NCBI GenBank assembly: GCA_902607945.1
Contig: CACLMD010000001.1
Span: 24,272-88,271, forward strand
DNA from: an uncultured Pelagibacteraceae bacterium
GTDB lineage: Bacteria; Pseudomonadota; Alphaproteobacteria; Pelagibacterales; Pelagibacteraceae
DNA length: 64,000 bases
Direction of reading: 5' to 3'
This document shows positions 10,641 to 21,719 of this stretch, one piece after another. The notes beneath the pieces are model-generated. The model was not told where the DNA came from and ran no database searches. It worked only from the letters and a program-made list of their open reading frames with translations. The stretch's first letter is position 1; every line of letters begins with the position of its first letter. Made by a program: the position numbers and the translations under genes.

Positions 10641-11591
10641 TTGGTTTTAATGGCAATTAAAACCGATAAAGCTGTTAAAATTTCCCAAAAACATCTGTTA
10701 GGTATTCAAGATTTATCGATCAATGATGTTAATTTGATATTAGATGAAGCTCAATCTTTTATAAAGCTAAACCAAAGTAAAAATAAAAAAATTGATACAC
10801 TTAGAGGTAAGACTCAAATAAATCTATTTTTTGAACCCTCAACTAGGACGCAAAGTTCATTTGAACTAGCGGGTAAAAGGTTGGGAGCAGATGTCATGTC
10901 AATGAATATGGCTAATTCAGCTATCAAAAAAGGTGAAACGTTAATAGATACAGCAATGACTTTAAATGCCATGCATCCAGATATTATTGTTGTAAGGCAC
11001 CAAGACTCAGGTGCTTGTAACTTGCTATCTCAAAAAGTTAATTGTTCCGTTTTAAATGCAGGTGATGGCCGAAGAGAACATCCTACTCAAGCGCTATTAG
11101 ATGCTTTAACAATTATAAATAGGAAGAAAAAAATTGAAGGTCTTAAAATAGCAATTTGTGGTGACATCCTTCATTCAAGAGTTGCGAGATCAAATATTTA
11201 TTTACTTAATATGCTTGGTGCTGAAGTAAATATTATAGCACCAACAAATTTAATGCCAAAAGAAATAGAGAAATTTGGTGTAAATACTTTCACCGATATG
11301 AATAAGGGTTTAAAAGATTGTGACATCGTTATGATGTTACGGTTGCAAAATGAAAGAATGACTAGCTCGTTCCTTTCATCAAACAGGGAATATTATGAAT
11401 ATTACGGTTTAACTCCAAACAAGTTGGAGCACGCTAAACCTGATGCTTTAATTATGCATCCAGGCCCAATGAATAGAGGTATTGAAATTGATACAATATT
11501 AGCAGACGACATTAATAAAAGTGTAATTAAAGAACAAGTTGAACTTGGAGTGGCAGTAAGAATGGCTTGTTTAAAAATGTTTTGTATATAG
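10641..11591 (+). CDS. pyrB: Aspartate carbamoyltransferase catalytic subunit
   Basis: [52 protein letters not shown]. Confidence 0.96.
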   Translation: MVLMAIKTDKAVKISQKHLLGIQDLSINDVNLILDEAQSFIKLNQSKNKKIDTLRGKTQINLFFEPSTRTQSSFELAGKRLGADVMSMNMANSAIKKGETLIDTAMTLNAMHPDIIVVRHQDSGACNLLSQKVNCSVLNAGDGRREHPTQALLDALTIINRKKKIEGLKIAICGDILHSRVARSNIYLLNMLGAEVNIIAPTNLMPKEIEKFGVNTFTDMNKGLKDCDIVMMLRLQNERMTSSFLSSNREYYEYYGLTPNKLEHAKPDALIMHPGPMNRGIEIDTILADDINKSVIKEQVELGVAVRMACLKMFCI

Positions 11592-12878
11592 ATGAAAAAA
11601 CAATATTTTATAAACGCTAATATAATTGATCCTTTTAACTCAATTAATGAAAGTGGTGGTTTAATTATTGGAGAGGATGGCAAAATTGAAGCTGTTGGAA
11701 AAAAAGTTAATACAAATAATCTTCCTACAAGAGAAAAACCAATTGATTTAAAAGGAAAATATATATTTCCTGGACTTGTTGATATGCGAGTTTTTGTGGG
11801 TGAGCCAGGTTACGAATATAAGGAAAATTTCAAAACTCTTAGCAATGCTGCTTTATCAGGTGGTGTTACCTCAGTGGTTACAATGCCTAATACAGATCCA
11901 ATTATAGATAATGTTTCAATTGTAGATTTTTTAAAAAGACGAGGAAGAGATAAATCTAAGATTAATATTTTTCCCTGTGCGTCTCTAACAAAAAATATTG
12001 AGGGCACTAACATGACAGAATTTGGTTTATTACAAAAAAAAGGAATAGTCGCATTTACGGACGGTATTAAAACAATTCAAAACCCAAGACTAATGTCCAG
12101 AATAATGAACTCTGCAAAAGACCTTGGCTGTCTAATAATGCAGCATGCTGAAGACTACGAACTGGCAAAAAACGGTATGATAAATTCAGGGATAATTGCT
12201 TCAAAATTAGGTTTATCTGGAATACCAGAAATTGCTGAAAGAATTTTAATTGAAAGAGATTTAACTTTATTAGAAAAAGTTAAATGTAGATATCACATAT
12301 CTCAATTGTCCTCACAAAAATCTATTGATGTGATTAAACAAAGAAAAGAAGTAGTTAAATTTACTTCAGGAGTGTCTATAAATAATCTCTCATTAAATGA
12401 AAATGATATAGGTGACTTTAGAACTTTTTTAAAATTATCTCCTCCTTTAAGAAGAGAGGAAGATCGTGAAGCATTAGTTCAAGGGTTAAAAGATGAATTA
12501 ATCGATGTTATCGTTTCAGATCATAAACCAGAAGATGAAGAGTCAAAAAGATTAACCTTTTCTCAAGCTGCGACTGGAGCTTCTGGAATAGAAACTCTTC
12601 TTTCTTTAAGTTTAGAACTTTATCATAATGGATCTCTTAAATTAGAAACCATAATAAAGGCACTAACATCTAATCCAGCCAAATTACTTAAAATTAATAA
12701 AGGCAATCTTTCAATTGGAAATGATGCTGACTTATGTATTGTTGATATAGATAAACCGTGGATTGTAAAAAAAGAAAAATTAGTTTCAAAGTCTAAAAAC
12801 ACCTCTATAGAAGACAAAAAACTTCAAGGCAAGGTAACTAATACCTTTGTAAAAGGTAAGGAATTATTTAAAATATAG
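11592..12878 (+). CDS. pyrC: Dihydroorotase-like protein (PyrC/PyrC' type; metal ligands altered)
   Basis: Amidohydrolase-family sequence next to pyrB; DMRVFVGEPG replaces the usual DxHxHxREPG. Confidence 0.85.
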   Translation: MKKQYFINANIIDPFNSINESGGLIIGEDGKIEAVGKKVNTNNLPTREKPIDLKGKYIFPGLVDMRVFVGEPGYEYKENFKTLSNAALSGGVTSVVTMPNTDPIIDNVSIVDFLKRRGRDKSKINIFPCASLTKNIEGTNMTEFGLLQKKGIVAFTDGIKTIQNPRLMSRIMNSAKDLGCLIMQHAEDYELAKNGMINSGIIASKLGLSGIPEIAERILIERDLTLLEKVKCRYHISQLSSQKSIDVIKQRKEVVKFTSGVSINNLSLNENDIGDFRTFLKLSPPLRREEDREALVQGLKDELIDVIVSDHKPEDEESKRLTFSQAATGASGIETLLSLSLELYHNGSLKLETIIKALTSNPAKLLKINKGNLSIGNDADLCIVDIDKPWIVKKEKLVSKSKNTSIEDKKLQGKVTNTFVKGKELFKI

Positions 12879-12880
12879 TA

Positions 12881-13459
12881 ATGGAATACTTAATTGTAGG
12901 TATAGCATCATACCTAATGGGATCTATTCCATTTGGTTTAATCTTAACAAAAATTTTTTTAAAACAAGATATTAGAAATATAGGTTCTGGTAATATTGGA
13001 GCTACAAATGTCTTGAGGGCTGGAAATAAACTTATTGGATATTTAACTTTAGTACTTGATATAACTAAAGCTATAATCCCTGTGATTTATGTAAAGATTA
13101 ATTTTCCTGAACTAATATACATTGCTTCATTATGTGCTTTTTTAGGACATGTATTTCCAATATGGCTCAAATTTAAAGGTGGTAAAGGAGTTGCTACTTA
13201 TGTTGGAATATTGTTTTCAATAAACATTTTGTTGGGTATTGTTTTCATATCATCTTGGATAATTATTTTTTTATTAAGTAGATACTCTTCACTTTCATCG
13301 ATAATTGCTTCTTTATCAGTGCCTATTTATCTTTTGATAATGGATAATATAAATAACCTCATTTTTTTTATAATAATGTTTGTTTTAATTTTTTTCACAC
13401 ATAGAGAAAATATTAAAAGACTGAAAAACAAAGAAGAAAGTAAGTCACAAATTTATTAA
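12881..13459 (+). CDS. plsY: Glycerol-3-phosphate acyltransferase PlsY
   Basis: YLMGSIPFGLILTK; GSGNIGATNVLRAG; FPIWLKFKGGKGVAT. Confidence 0.96.
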   Translation: MEYLIVGIASYLMGSIPFGLILTKIFLKQDIRNIGSGNIGATNVLRAGNKLIGYLTLVLDITKAIIPVIYVKINFPELIYIASLCAFLGHVFPIWLKFKGGKGVATYVGILFSINILLGIVFISSWIIIFLLSRYSSLSSIIASLSVPIYLLIMDNINNLIFFIIMFVLIFFTHRENIKRLKNKEESKSQIY

Positions 13460-13496
13460 ATTGACTATCAGACTCTTTTAAGTAGTTTGTTAAATT

Positions 13497-16079
13497 ATGA
13501 ATCTGGTCATAGTTGAAAGTCCTGCTAAAGCTAAAACAATAAATAAATATTTAGGTGATAATTATACTGTCTTGGCAAGCTATGGTCATATAAGAGATTT
13601 ACCGTCTAAAAATGGATCGGTAGATCCTGAGCAAAATTTTAAGATGGAATGGGAAGTTGATAGTTTTTCAAAAAAATATCTAAAAGAAATTACTGATGCT
13701 GCAAAAGAATCCTCTAAGATTATTTTGGCCACTGACCCAGATCGTGAAGGAGAAGCGATTGCTTGGCATGTAAAGGAATATTTAAATGAAAAAAAACTTT
13801 TAAAAGATAAGCAAATTGAAAGAGTTGTTTTTAACGAAATAACAAAAAAAGCGGTAACTCATGGAATTGAAAATCCTAGACAAATTGAACCTTTATTAGT
13901 TGATGCTTATATGGCTAGAAGAGCACTAGACTATTTAGTTGGATTTAATATCTCACCAATACTATGGACAAAACTACCTGGTTCTAAATCTGCTGGAAGA
14001 GTCCAATCTGTTGCTTTAAAATTAATTACTGAACGTGAACATGCAATTGAATCTTTTCAGCCTGATGAATTTTGGACATTAACCGTAAATTTTCAAAATG
14101 ATAAAAATGATAAGATATCTTCAAGCATCTCACAACTTAATGGAAAAAAAATAGAAAAATTTTCTTTTAAAAATAAAAATGATGTAGACGATGCAATTTC
14201 AGAAATCAAAAATAAAAAATTTCAGATTACTGATATTTCGTCTAAAGTAATAAGTAGAAACCCATCTGGTCCTTTCACAACTTCTACGCTTCAACAGGTT
14301 GCTTCAAGCAGACTAGGTTTTGGTGCTTCAAGAACAATGCAAATTGCACAAAAATTATATCAAGGTATTGAAATTGATGGAGAAACAATTGGTTTAATTA
14401 CCTATATGAGAACAGATGGTACAAATTTATCTGCTGATGCAATTTCAGATTTTAGAGATTTCATAAAGAATGAATATGGTGAAGAGTACGTACCAGAAAA
14501 TCCTTTAAATTATTCTGGTAAAAAAGCTAAAAATGCCCAAGAGGCTCATGAAGCTATAAGACCAACTGATATTACTAGATCACCTGACTCAGTTAAAAAG
14601 TATTTAAGTCTGGACCAACAAAAACTATATAATTTAATTTGGAGTCGAGCCTTATCTTCTCAAATGGAAACAGCAAAATTTGATAGAAATACAATTACAA
14701 TTTCTTCAGAAGATAATCAAACAATCTGCAAAACAAGTGGTTCTGTTTTAAAATTCGATGGATACTTGAAGGTATTTCCAAGTCCAAATAAAGATGATGA
14801 TGAGGAAATACTTCCAAAAATGTCAAAAGGACCAATTAACATTGAGGCACTTCTTGATGAACAACATTTTACACAACCACCTCCAAGATACTCGGAAGCT
14901 AGTCTCGTAAAAAAATTAGAAGAACTTGGCATAGGAAGACCATCAACATATGCGAGTATAATTTCAACAATAGCTAATCGAGGATATGCTGAAATAGTTA
15001 ATAAAAGATTTTTTCCTACAGATAGAGGAAAGCTTATTTCAGCCTTTTTGGAAAAATTATTTTCTAAATATGTTGATTATAATTTTACAGCTGGATTAGA
15101 AGATCAGCTTGATGAAATTACATCAGGTAAAGAAAGCTGGATAAAAGTTTTAGAAATGTTTTGGAAAGATTTTAATACTAACGTTTCTGAAGTTAAGGAA
15201 AAAAGAACAAGAGAAGTTTTAGATTTATTAAATGATAGTTTGGGTACTTTAATTTTTGACAAAGACAAAGATGGTAAAGTTGTTAGAAAATGTCAATTAT
15301 GTGAAACAGGATCTCTTAGTTTAAAAAATAGTTTTAGAGGAGGAGCATTTATTGGTTGCTCAAATTATCCTGAATGCAAATTTACAAGACCATTATCTAA
15401 GGCAAAAGCAGCAGCTCAATCTCAATTAGCAGAACCTAAATTTATTGGCAAACATGAAAATGGAAACGATATTTTTTTAAAAAATGGGAGATTTGGACCT
15501 TATCTTCAATATGAAAAATTGCTGGAAACAATAACAGATGAAAAAATTTTAAAGAAAAAAAAGAAAACCAAGAAAAATAAAATAAATGTTAACGAACTTT
15601 TAAAAAATGTTTCAATTCCTAAAGGCTTAGAATTAGAAAGTATCGATTTGGAAAAAGCTAAATTTTTATGCTCACTACCAAAGTCTCTAGGAACTAATCC
15701 TGAAAATCAAAAAGAAATTATATTAAATACAGGAAGATTTGGTCCCTACTTAAAATGTGAAAATAAATCTGCAAGAATTGAAAATATAGAGGATTTATTT
15801 TCGATAGGGCTTAACAGAGCTATTACTTTAATCGCTGAAGCAAAACCTGGTAGAATGTCATCTTCAATTATTAAAGAATTAGGTGAACATCCAGAAGATA
15901 AGAAACCTGTAAGAGTAATGAAGGGTCAATATGGACCTTATATTAAATACAAATCCGTAAATGCAACTATACCTGAAGAAAAAGACCCTACAGAACTTAC
16001 AATGGAGGAAGCGTTGATTTTAATTGAGAAAAGAAGAGAATACGATAAAAGTAAAAAAAATAAAAAAAGGAAAAAATGA
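13497..16079 (+). CDS. topA: DNA topoisomerase I
   Basis: MNLVIVESPAKAKTINKYLG; active-site GLITYMRTDGTNLS; C-terminal zinc motif CQLCETG...CSNYPEC. Confidence 0.97.
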   Translation: MNLVIVESPAKAKTINKYLGDNYTVLASYGHIRDLPSKNGSVDPEQNFKMEWEVDSFSKKYLKEITDAAKESSKIILATDPDREGEAIAWHVKEYLNEKKLLKDKQIERVVFNEITKKAVTHGIENPRQIEPLLVDAYMARRALDYLVGFNISPILWTKLPGSKSAGRVQSVALKLITEREHAIESFQPDEFWTLTVNFQNDKNDKISSSISQLNGKKIEKFSFKNKNDVDDAISEIKNKKFQITDISSKVISRNPSGPFTTSTLQQVASSRLGFGASRTMQIAQKLYQGIEIDGETIGLITYMRTDGTNLSADAISDFRDFIKNEYGEEYVPENPLNYSGKKAKNAQEAHEAIRPTDITRSPDSVKKYLSLDQQKLYNLIWSRALSSQMETAKFDRNTITISSEDNQTICKTSGSVLKFDGYLKVFPSPNKDDDEEILPKMSKGPINIEALLDEQHFTQPPPRYSEASLVKKLEELGIGRPSTYASIISTIANRGYAEIVNKRFFPTDRGKLISAFLEKLFSKYVDYNFTAGLEDQLDEITSGKESWIKVLEMFWKDFNTNVSEVKEKRTREVLDLLNDSLGTLIFDKDKDGKVVRKCQLCETGSLSLKNSFRGGAFIGCSNYPECKFTRPLSKAKAAAQSQLAEPKFIGKHENGNDIFLKNGRFGPYLQYEKLLETITDEKILKKKKKTKKNKINVNELLKNVSIPKGLELESIDLEKAKFLCSLPKSLGTNPENQKEIILNTGRFGPYLKCENKSARIENIEDLFSIGLNRAITLIAEAKPGRMSSSIIKELGEHPEDKKPVRVMKGQYGPYIKYKSVNATIPEEKDPTELTMEEALILIEKRREYDKSKKNKKRKK

Positions 16080-16213
16080 TAAAAAAAATTTCATCTATAT
16101 TGTTTATTTTAATTTTTACTGGTTGTGCGGGCATTAAAGATAAAATGCCAACTAGAAAAGCATGTACTGGTGAAAAAGATACAATTGCAGACATCTTTTG
16201 TAAAAAAGATTAG
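16076..16213 (+). CDS. 45-aa predicted lipoprotein, ATGA-coupled to topA
   Basis: Manual translation MIKKISSILFILIFTGCAGIKDKMPTRKACTGEKDTIADIFCKKD*; lipobox FTGC; start overlaps topA stop. Below the ORF-track length cutoff. Confidence 0.75.
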   Translation: MIKKISSILFILIFTGCAGIKDKMPTRKACTGEKDTIADIFCKKD

Positions 16214-16224
16214 ATTATTCTAAA

Positions 16225-16686
16225 ATGAGTTCTGAAAAAAGAATCAAAGAATTAAGTATAAAATTACCAGAAGCTAAAGCACCGGTTGGTAATTATGTGG
16301 CTACCAAAATAATTGGTAAATTACTTTACATATCAGGACAAATTTCAATAGATGAAAAAGGAGAATTAATTAAAGGTAAGGTTGGAAAAGATTTAGATAC
16401 TGACCAGGCTTACCAAGCAGCAAAAAGATGTGGTCTGAGTATTATTTCTCAAGTTAAAAAAGTATGTGATGATGATTTATCAAAAGTAAAATCATGTGTA
16501 AAATTAACAGGTTTTGTAAACTCTATTGATACCTTTACTGAACAACCCAAAGTAATTAATGGAGCTTCAGATTTGATGGCTTCAATTTTTGGTGATGCAG
16601 GAATGCATACTAGGGCCGCTGTTAGCACTAATAGTTTGCCACTAGGTGTAGCAGTTGAAATAGATGCAATTTTTGAATTAAATTAA
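16225..16686 (+). CDS. RidA/YjgF family protein
   Basis: APVGNYVATKIIGKLLYISGQI...HTRAAVSTNSLPLGVAVEIDAIFEL. Confidence 0.9.
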   Translation: MSSEKRIKELSIKLPEAKAPVGNYVATKIIGKLLYISGQISIDEKGELIKGKVGKDLDTDQAYQAAKRCGLSIISQVKKVCDDDLSKVKSCVKLTGFVNSIDTFTEQPKVINGASDLMASIFGDAGMHTRAAVSTNSLPLGVAVEIDAIFELN

Positions 16687-16687
16687 T

Positions 16688-17995
16688 TTATTTAAATCCT
16701 CTACCTACGCTAAAATATTTAAGATTTTTTTTAATCATTTCTTGTGGAGAATATAAATTTCTCATATCAAAAATTATAATTTTTTTGTTTTTAACTAATC
16801 TTTTAAAATCTAATGATTTAAAATCATTCCATTCAGTATGAATTATTACCAAGTTAGATTTTTCTAAACAGTTTGATATCGATTTAGCATTTCTTACATT
16901 CTTATAATTTTTAAATTCTTCCTTGAAACCTGTGGGATCATAGTATTGAACTTTAGCACCTTTTCTAGACAACTCAGGTATCATTTTTAAACTTGATGAG
17001 TCTCTCATATCATCTGTATTTGCTTTAAAGGTAACACCTAAAAAACTAATCTTTTTATTCTTTATTTTATTATTTAGAATCCCATAAATTCTTTTTAATA
17101 ACAAATTTGATCTATCTTTATTTGATTTTATAACTGATTTAATAATTGATAAATTTGTTTTAAATTTATCTGCAGTTGAAATTATAGCTTTTGTATCTTT
17201 AGGAAAACACGAACCACCATAAGCAGGGCCAGCTCTTAAAAATCGGCTACCTATTCTTTGGTCTAAACCCATGCCTATTGAAATATCATCTACATTAATG
17301 TTTGTTTTTTCACATAAATTAGCAATTTCATTTATAAATGTAATTTTTGTCGCAAGAAATGCATTTGATGCGTATTTAATCAATTCAGCAGCTCTTCTAG
17401 ATGTATTAACATATTTTGCACCTTTGGCAATTAAGGGAGAATATAAATTTTTTAAAATTTTATTCGATTTTTTATCGTTAGAACCAACAATTATTCTATC
17501 AGGATAAACAAAATCTCTTATTGCTTCACCTTCTCTTAAAAATTCTGGATTAGAGACTACTGCAAATTTATTCTTTGAATTTTTTGTTAATAAAATTTTT
17601 TCGATCTCATCTCCAGTAGTTACTGGTACAGTTGATTTGGTAATTATAATTTTAAATTTGTTTAAAGATTTAGATAGATCTTTAGCAACGCCATATATCT
17701 GTCTTAGATCAGCACTACTACCACCTTTCTTGGTTGGTGTGCCTACACATATAAAAATAATATCTGATTTTTTTATAGAGTCTTTAAGATCATTTGAAAA
17801 AGACAATCTTTTATTCTTAATATTTCTTTTAACCAGTTCATCAAGGCCAGGTTCATATATTGGAATTATTCCATTTTGAAGTTTATTTATTTTTACTAAA
17901 TCTTTATCTACACAAATAACTTGATTTCCTAAGTCAGAAAAACAAACACCACTAACTAAACCAACATAACCTGTGCCAATCATGCAAAGCTTCAT
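16688..17995 (-). CDS. ugd: UDP-glucose/GDP-mannose dehydrogenase family (UDP-glucose 6-dehydrogenase)
   Basis: IGTGYVGLVSGVCFSDLG; AYGGSCFPKDTKA active-site Cys; next to galU. Confidence 0.92.
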   Translation of the reverse strand: MKLCMIGTGYVGLVSGVCFSDLGNQVICVDKDLVKINKLQNGIIPIYEPGLDELVKRNIKNKRLSFSNDLKDSIKKSDIIFICVGTPTKKGGSSADLRQIYGVAKDLSKSLNKFKIIITKSTVPVTTGDEIEKILLTKNSKNKFAVVSNPEFLREGEAIRDFVYPDRIIVGSNDKKSNKILKNLYSPLIAKGAKYVNTSRRAAELIKYASNAFLATKITFINEIANLCEKTNINVDDISIGMGLDQRIGSRFLRAGPAYGGSCFPKDTKAIISTADKFKTNLSIIKSVIKSNKDRSNLLLKRIYGILNNKIKNKKISFLGVTFKANTDDMRDSSSLKMIPELSRKGAKVQYYDPTGFKEEFKNYKNVRNAKSISNCLEKSNLVIIHTEWNDFKSLDFKRLVKNKKIIIFDMRNLYSPQEMIKKNLKYFSVGRGFK

Positions 17996-18807
17996 AATTT
18001 TCCAATTTCTAAATTTGATTTAATATAACCATCCATACTTCCACAATCTAAATACTTTCCTGAAAAATTATGAGCAATAAATTTATTTTTTTCCTTAATC
18101 AATAATTGAATTGCATCCGTTATATGAATTTCACCACCTTTACCTGGCATTTGTTTAATTAACTTTGAAAAAATAGTTTTGGGTAAAATGTATCTTCCAA
18201 TTACTGCTTTAGTAGATGGGGCTGTTTTAATAGATGGTTTTTCTACTACATCTTTTATAAAATAATTTTTTTTATCTATTTTGTTATTCAGCTTATAGAT
18301 ACCCCATCTTGAAACTGCTTTTTTATCAACTTTCATACTGGCCATAACGCTAGAATTAAATCTCTTATGAACTTTAATCATTGATTTGGAACAATTTTGT
18401 TTGATTATGAGATCATCAGGTAATAACATTAAAAAAAATTTATCTTTAATTAATCTTTTAGTTTTTAACACTGCATCACCTGTACCAAGAGGTTTATTCT
18501 GATATACAAACCTAATCATTTTTTTATATTTTAAAATTTTTTTATATTCTTTAATTATTCTTGGATCTTTTTTTTTTTTAAGTATCTTTTTATAGAAACT
18601 GTCATTAAAAAAATAATTCTTAATCATTATTTTTTTTTTTGAAATTATAAAAATAACATCTTTAATTCCCGCTTCAATACATTCGTCTAAAATATACTCA
18701 ATTCCTGGTTTTCCATTAATTGGTAAAAGTTCTTTAGCAAAAACACTTGTCAGTGGTAATAGTCGAGTGCCTAAACCTGCTAGTGGAATAATTGCTTGTT
18801 TAATCAT
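17992..18807 (-). CDS. galU: UTP-glucose-1-phosphate uridylyltransferase
   Basis: AIIPLAGLGTRLLPLTSVFAKELLPINGKPGIEYILDE. Confidence 0.93.
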   Translation of the reverse strand: MIKQAIIPLAGLGTRLLPLTSVFAKELLPINGKPGIEYILDECIEAGIKDVIFIISKKKIMIKNYFFNDSFYKKILKKKKDPRIIKEYKKILKYKKMIRFVYQNKPLGTGDAVLKTKRLIKDKFFLMLLPDDLIIKQNCSKSMIKVHKRFNSSVMASMKVDKKAVSRWGIYKLNNKIDKKNYFIKDVVEKPSIKTAPSTKAVIGRYILPKTIFSKLIKQMPGKGGEIHITDAIQLLIKEKNKFIAHNFSGKYLDCGSMDGYIKSNLEIGKL

Positions 18808-18841
18808 TTAAATGTTTTACTTATTAAATTATTTTATACAA

Positions 18842-19654
18842 ATGAAAATTTTATTAACTAATAATGATTTAAATGAGGCATTATATGATGTTTCAAACTT
18901 GGGGTTTGTGCCAACGATGGGCAGTTTACACAAAGGTCATATTTCATTGATAAAAAAATCTTTAAAAGAATGTAAAAGAACTATTGTTAGTATTTTTGTA
19001 AATCCTACTCAATTTAATAATAAAAATGATTTTATAAATTATCCAAGAAGTAATAATAAAGATCTTTTAATTTTGAAAAAATTAAAAATAGATTTTTTAT
19101 ACATGCCAAGAGTAAAAGACATATATTATTTAAAAAGAAAATCTTCAATCAAGCTGAGAGAGAAAGACAAGATACTATGTGCAAAAGTTAGAAAAGGACA
19201 TTTTGAAGGAGTTATTGATGTTATTAAAAGGCTTACTAAATTAATAAAACCATATAAAGTTTATTTTGGAGAGAAAGATTTTCAGCAACTTTATTTAATC
19301 AAAAAATATATCCCAAAAAAACGAGATATTAAGATTATTTCATGTAAAACAATTAGAGATAATAATAAACTCGCATTTTCTTCGAGAAACAAGCTTTTAA
19401 GTAAAAATGAATTAATAAAAGCAAGAAAAATAACTAAACAATTGTTTTTATTAAAAAAAAGACTTTCTAAAAGTAAAAATATTAATCAACTTATATTTAA
19501 AAAAAAAAATGAACTAATAAATTTATTCAATATAAGGTTTGACTACATAGAATTAAGAAATATTTTTAACCTTAGAACTTCAAATAAGGTTAAAAATTCA
19601 AAGTTATTTATTGCTTATTATATTAATAAAGTAAGATTAATTGATAATTTTTAG
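18842..19654 (+). CDS. panC: Pantothenate synthetase (pantoate-beta-alanine ligase)
   Basis: LGFVPTMGSLHKGHISLI; FVNPTQFNNKNDF; VYFGEKDFQQL; start at internal Met. Confidence 0.93.
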   Translation: MKILLTNNDLNEALYDVSNLGFVPTMGSLHKGHISLIKKSLKECKRTIVSIFVNPTQFNNKNDFINYPRSNNKDLLILKKLKIDFLYMPRVKDIYYLKRKSSIKLREKDKILCAKVRKGHFEGVIDVIKRLTKLIKPYKVYFGEKDFQQLYLIKKYIPKKRDIKIISCKTIRDNNKLAFSSRNKLLSKNELIKARKITKQLFLLKKRLSKSKNINQLIFKKKNELINLFNIRFDYIELRNIFNLRTSNKVKNSKLFIAYYINKVRLIDNF

Positions 19655-19655
19655 T

Positions 19656-21029
19656 TTATAAAAAATAAGCACCTACACCTAAAAAAGATACAAAACCAAT
19701 TACATCGGTAATTGTAGTAACAAAAACACTTGAAGCTATTGCAGGGTCGATATTCATCTTTTTAAGTGTTACAGGTACCAAAATTCCAAATAAACCGGCA
19801 ACAACCATAGTTAGTATCATTGAAATTGATATTATTAATGAAAGTAAAATATCTTGAAACCATAATTGTACAATTAAAGAGCTGATAATAGCAAAGATAA
19901 TACCATTCAAAATACCTATATTAAATTCCTTAAATATATTTTGATTAAAATTATTTTTAGTTAAATCATTTGTAGCCAACGTTCTTACTGTAACTGCAAG
20001 AGTTTGCATCCCAGCATTCCCCCCCATTGAAGCAACGATGGGCATTAAAAATGCTAAAACTACCATTTGTTCGATAGTTGCACCAAATAAACTTATACAA
20101 TAAGTTGCCAAAAAAGCTGTAAATAAATTTAAAAGTAACCAATTAAATCTTCTTTTAGTTTTTTTTATAACACCATCAGTAATTTCTTCGTCGCCTACTC
20201 CGGCTAACCTTAATGCGTCTTCTTCAGCCTCTTCTTTTAATACTGTTAATACATCATCTGAAGTGATCATTCCTACTAACTTATTTGTTTTATCTACAAC
20301 ACATGCTGAATTAAGGTTGTAGTTCTCAAATAAATTACCAACTTCTTCTCTATCCATGTCAACAGGAATTAAAAAAGTAGTATCATCCATAATTGATGAC
20401 ATCTTGGTTTCTCTAGCGGTTCTTAAAACTTTAGATGATGGTACGGTACCAATCGGCTTGAAATTTTCATCTACGATATATATTTCTAAGAATTGTTCTG
20501 GTAAATCCTTGTTTTCTCTTAAATAGTCTATAGTTTGACCAACAGACCAATTGCTAGGAGTTGCTGTAAATTCTCTTTGCATTATTCTAGCAGCACTATC
20601 CTCTGGATAACTTAGACCTTCTAACAAAGCAAAACGGTCTTTTGGAGGTAATGAACTTAATATCGAGTTTTTGTCTTTTTCTTCGACATTTTCTAAGATT
20701 GAAATTGCATCATCTGACTCTAAATTTTTTAGTATTCTTACAATTGCATCAGATGAAAGATATTTAATAATTTCTGATTGAACAGACTCATTTAGTTCAA
20801 CAAAAACTTCTGGGTCGATTCTAAAATTATTTAACTTAATTAGTTTTTCCCTATCATTTTCACCTAAATGCTCTATTATATCAGCTGCATCTGCAGGGTG
20901 CATTTCCTTAAAAGAATTTGTGATAAATAAAGCATCATTATTAGTGATCTTGTCAGTAACTACTTTGATGTACTCTTTATTAAATTCAAAATTGACTTTT
21001 TTATCTTTGATTTTTTTTATTAAAGTCAT
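19656..21029 (-). CDS. mgtE: Magnesium transporter MgtE
   Basis: MgtE N-domain, CBS domains, TM motif VASMGGNAGMQTLAVTVR. Confidence 0.95.
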   Translation of the reverse strand: MTLIKKIKDKKVNFEFNKEYIKVVTDKITNNDALFITNSFKEMHPADAADIIEHLGENDREKLIKLNNFRIDPEVFVELNESVQSEIIKYLSSDAIVRILKNLESDDAISILENVEEKDKNSILSSLPPKDRFALLEGLSYPEDSAARIMQREFTATPSNWSVGQTIDYLRENKDLPEQFLEIYIVDENFKPIGTVPSSKVLRTARETKMSSIMDDTTFLIPVDMDREEVGNLFENYNLNSACVVDKTNKLVGMITSDDVLTVLKEEAEEDALRLAGVGDEEITDGVIKKTKRRFNWLLLNLFTAFLATYCISLFGATIEQMVVLAFLMPIVASMGGNAGMQTLAVTVRTLATNDLTKNNFNQNIFKEFNIGILNGIIFAIISSLIVQLWFQDILLSLIISISMILTMVVAGLFGILVPVTLKKMNIDPAIASSVFVTTITDVIGFVSFLGVGAYFL

Positions 21030-21089
21030 AAATATACCTATTATTCTGTCGGAACTTTTAATAGATAATTTAGAGAATACAATTTTTTT

Positions 21090-21719
21090 ATGGATATAGA
21101 GATCAAAAAATCAATAAAACCAGTAAAATATGATGATGCTATAACTCGACTTGAAGCTAGATCAAAATTAGTTAATCAATATAAGGATAGAGAACTGATC
21201 TGGATATTAGAACATGAGCCGATTTTTACAGCGGGTACAAGCTTTTCAGAAAGAGATATTATTGATAAATCAATAAATATATATGAAACTAATCGTGGAG
21301 GTAAAATTACTTACCACGGGCCAGGTCAATTAATGTTTTATTTTGTTATTGATTTAAGAAATAAAAAAAAAGATATTAGAAAATTTATTTCAGTAATTGA
21401 AAATTCTATTATTGAAACCTTAATGGAATTTAAAATAAAATGTCATGCTGATAGAAAAAATATTGGCATTTGGTATAATAATAAAGGCAAACTAGAAAAG
21501 GTTGCTGCTATAGGTTTAAGAGTGAGTAAATGGATTGCATATCATGGTTTTTGTTTAAATATAAAAAATGACCTTGAGCCATACAAAAAAATAATACCCT
21601 GTGGGATTTCAGACAAAAATGTTACTAATTTGACAAAAATTTCAAAAATAAAATTTAATAAAATTGATAAAATTTTAATAAACAAATTTATTTCAAACTT
21701 GAAAAATCTAAACGTTTAA
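21090..21719 (+). CDS. lipB: Octanoyltransferase LipB
   Basis: [44 protein letters not shown]. Confidence 0.95.
   Translation: MDIEIKKSIKPVKYDDAITRLEARSKLVNQYKDRELIWILEHEPIFTAGTSFSERDIIDKSINIYETNRGGKITYHGPGQLMFYFVIDLRNKKKDIRKFISVIENSIIETLMEFKIKCHADRKNIGIWYNNKGKLEKVAAIGLRVSKWIAYHGFCLNIKNDLEPYKKIIPCGISDKNVTNLTKISKIKFNKIDKILINKFISNLKNLNV

Noticed and set aside
20019-20025. C7 homopolymer in mgtE as a possible phase-variable tract
   Set aside because: It encodes the conserved MGGNAG motif on the opposite strand, so codon constraint explains it.
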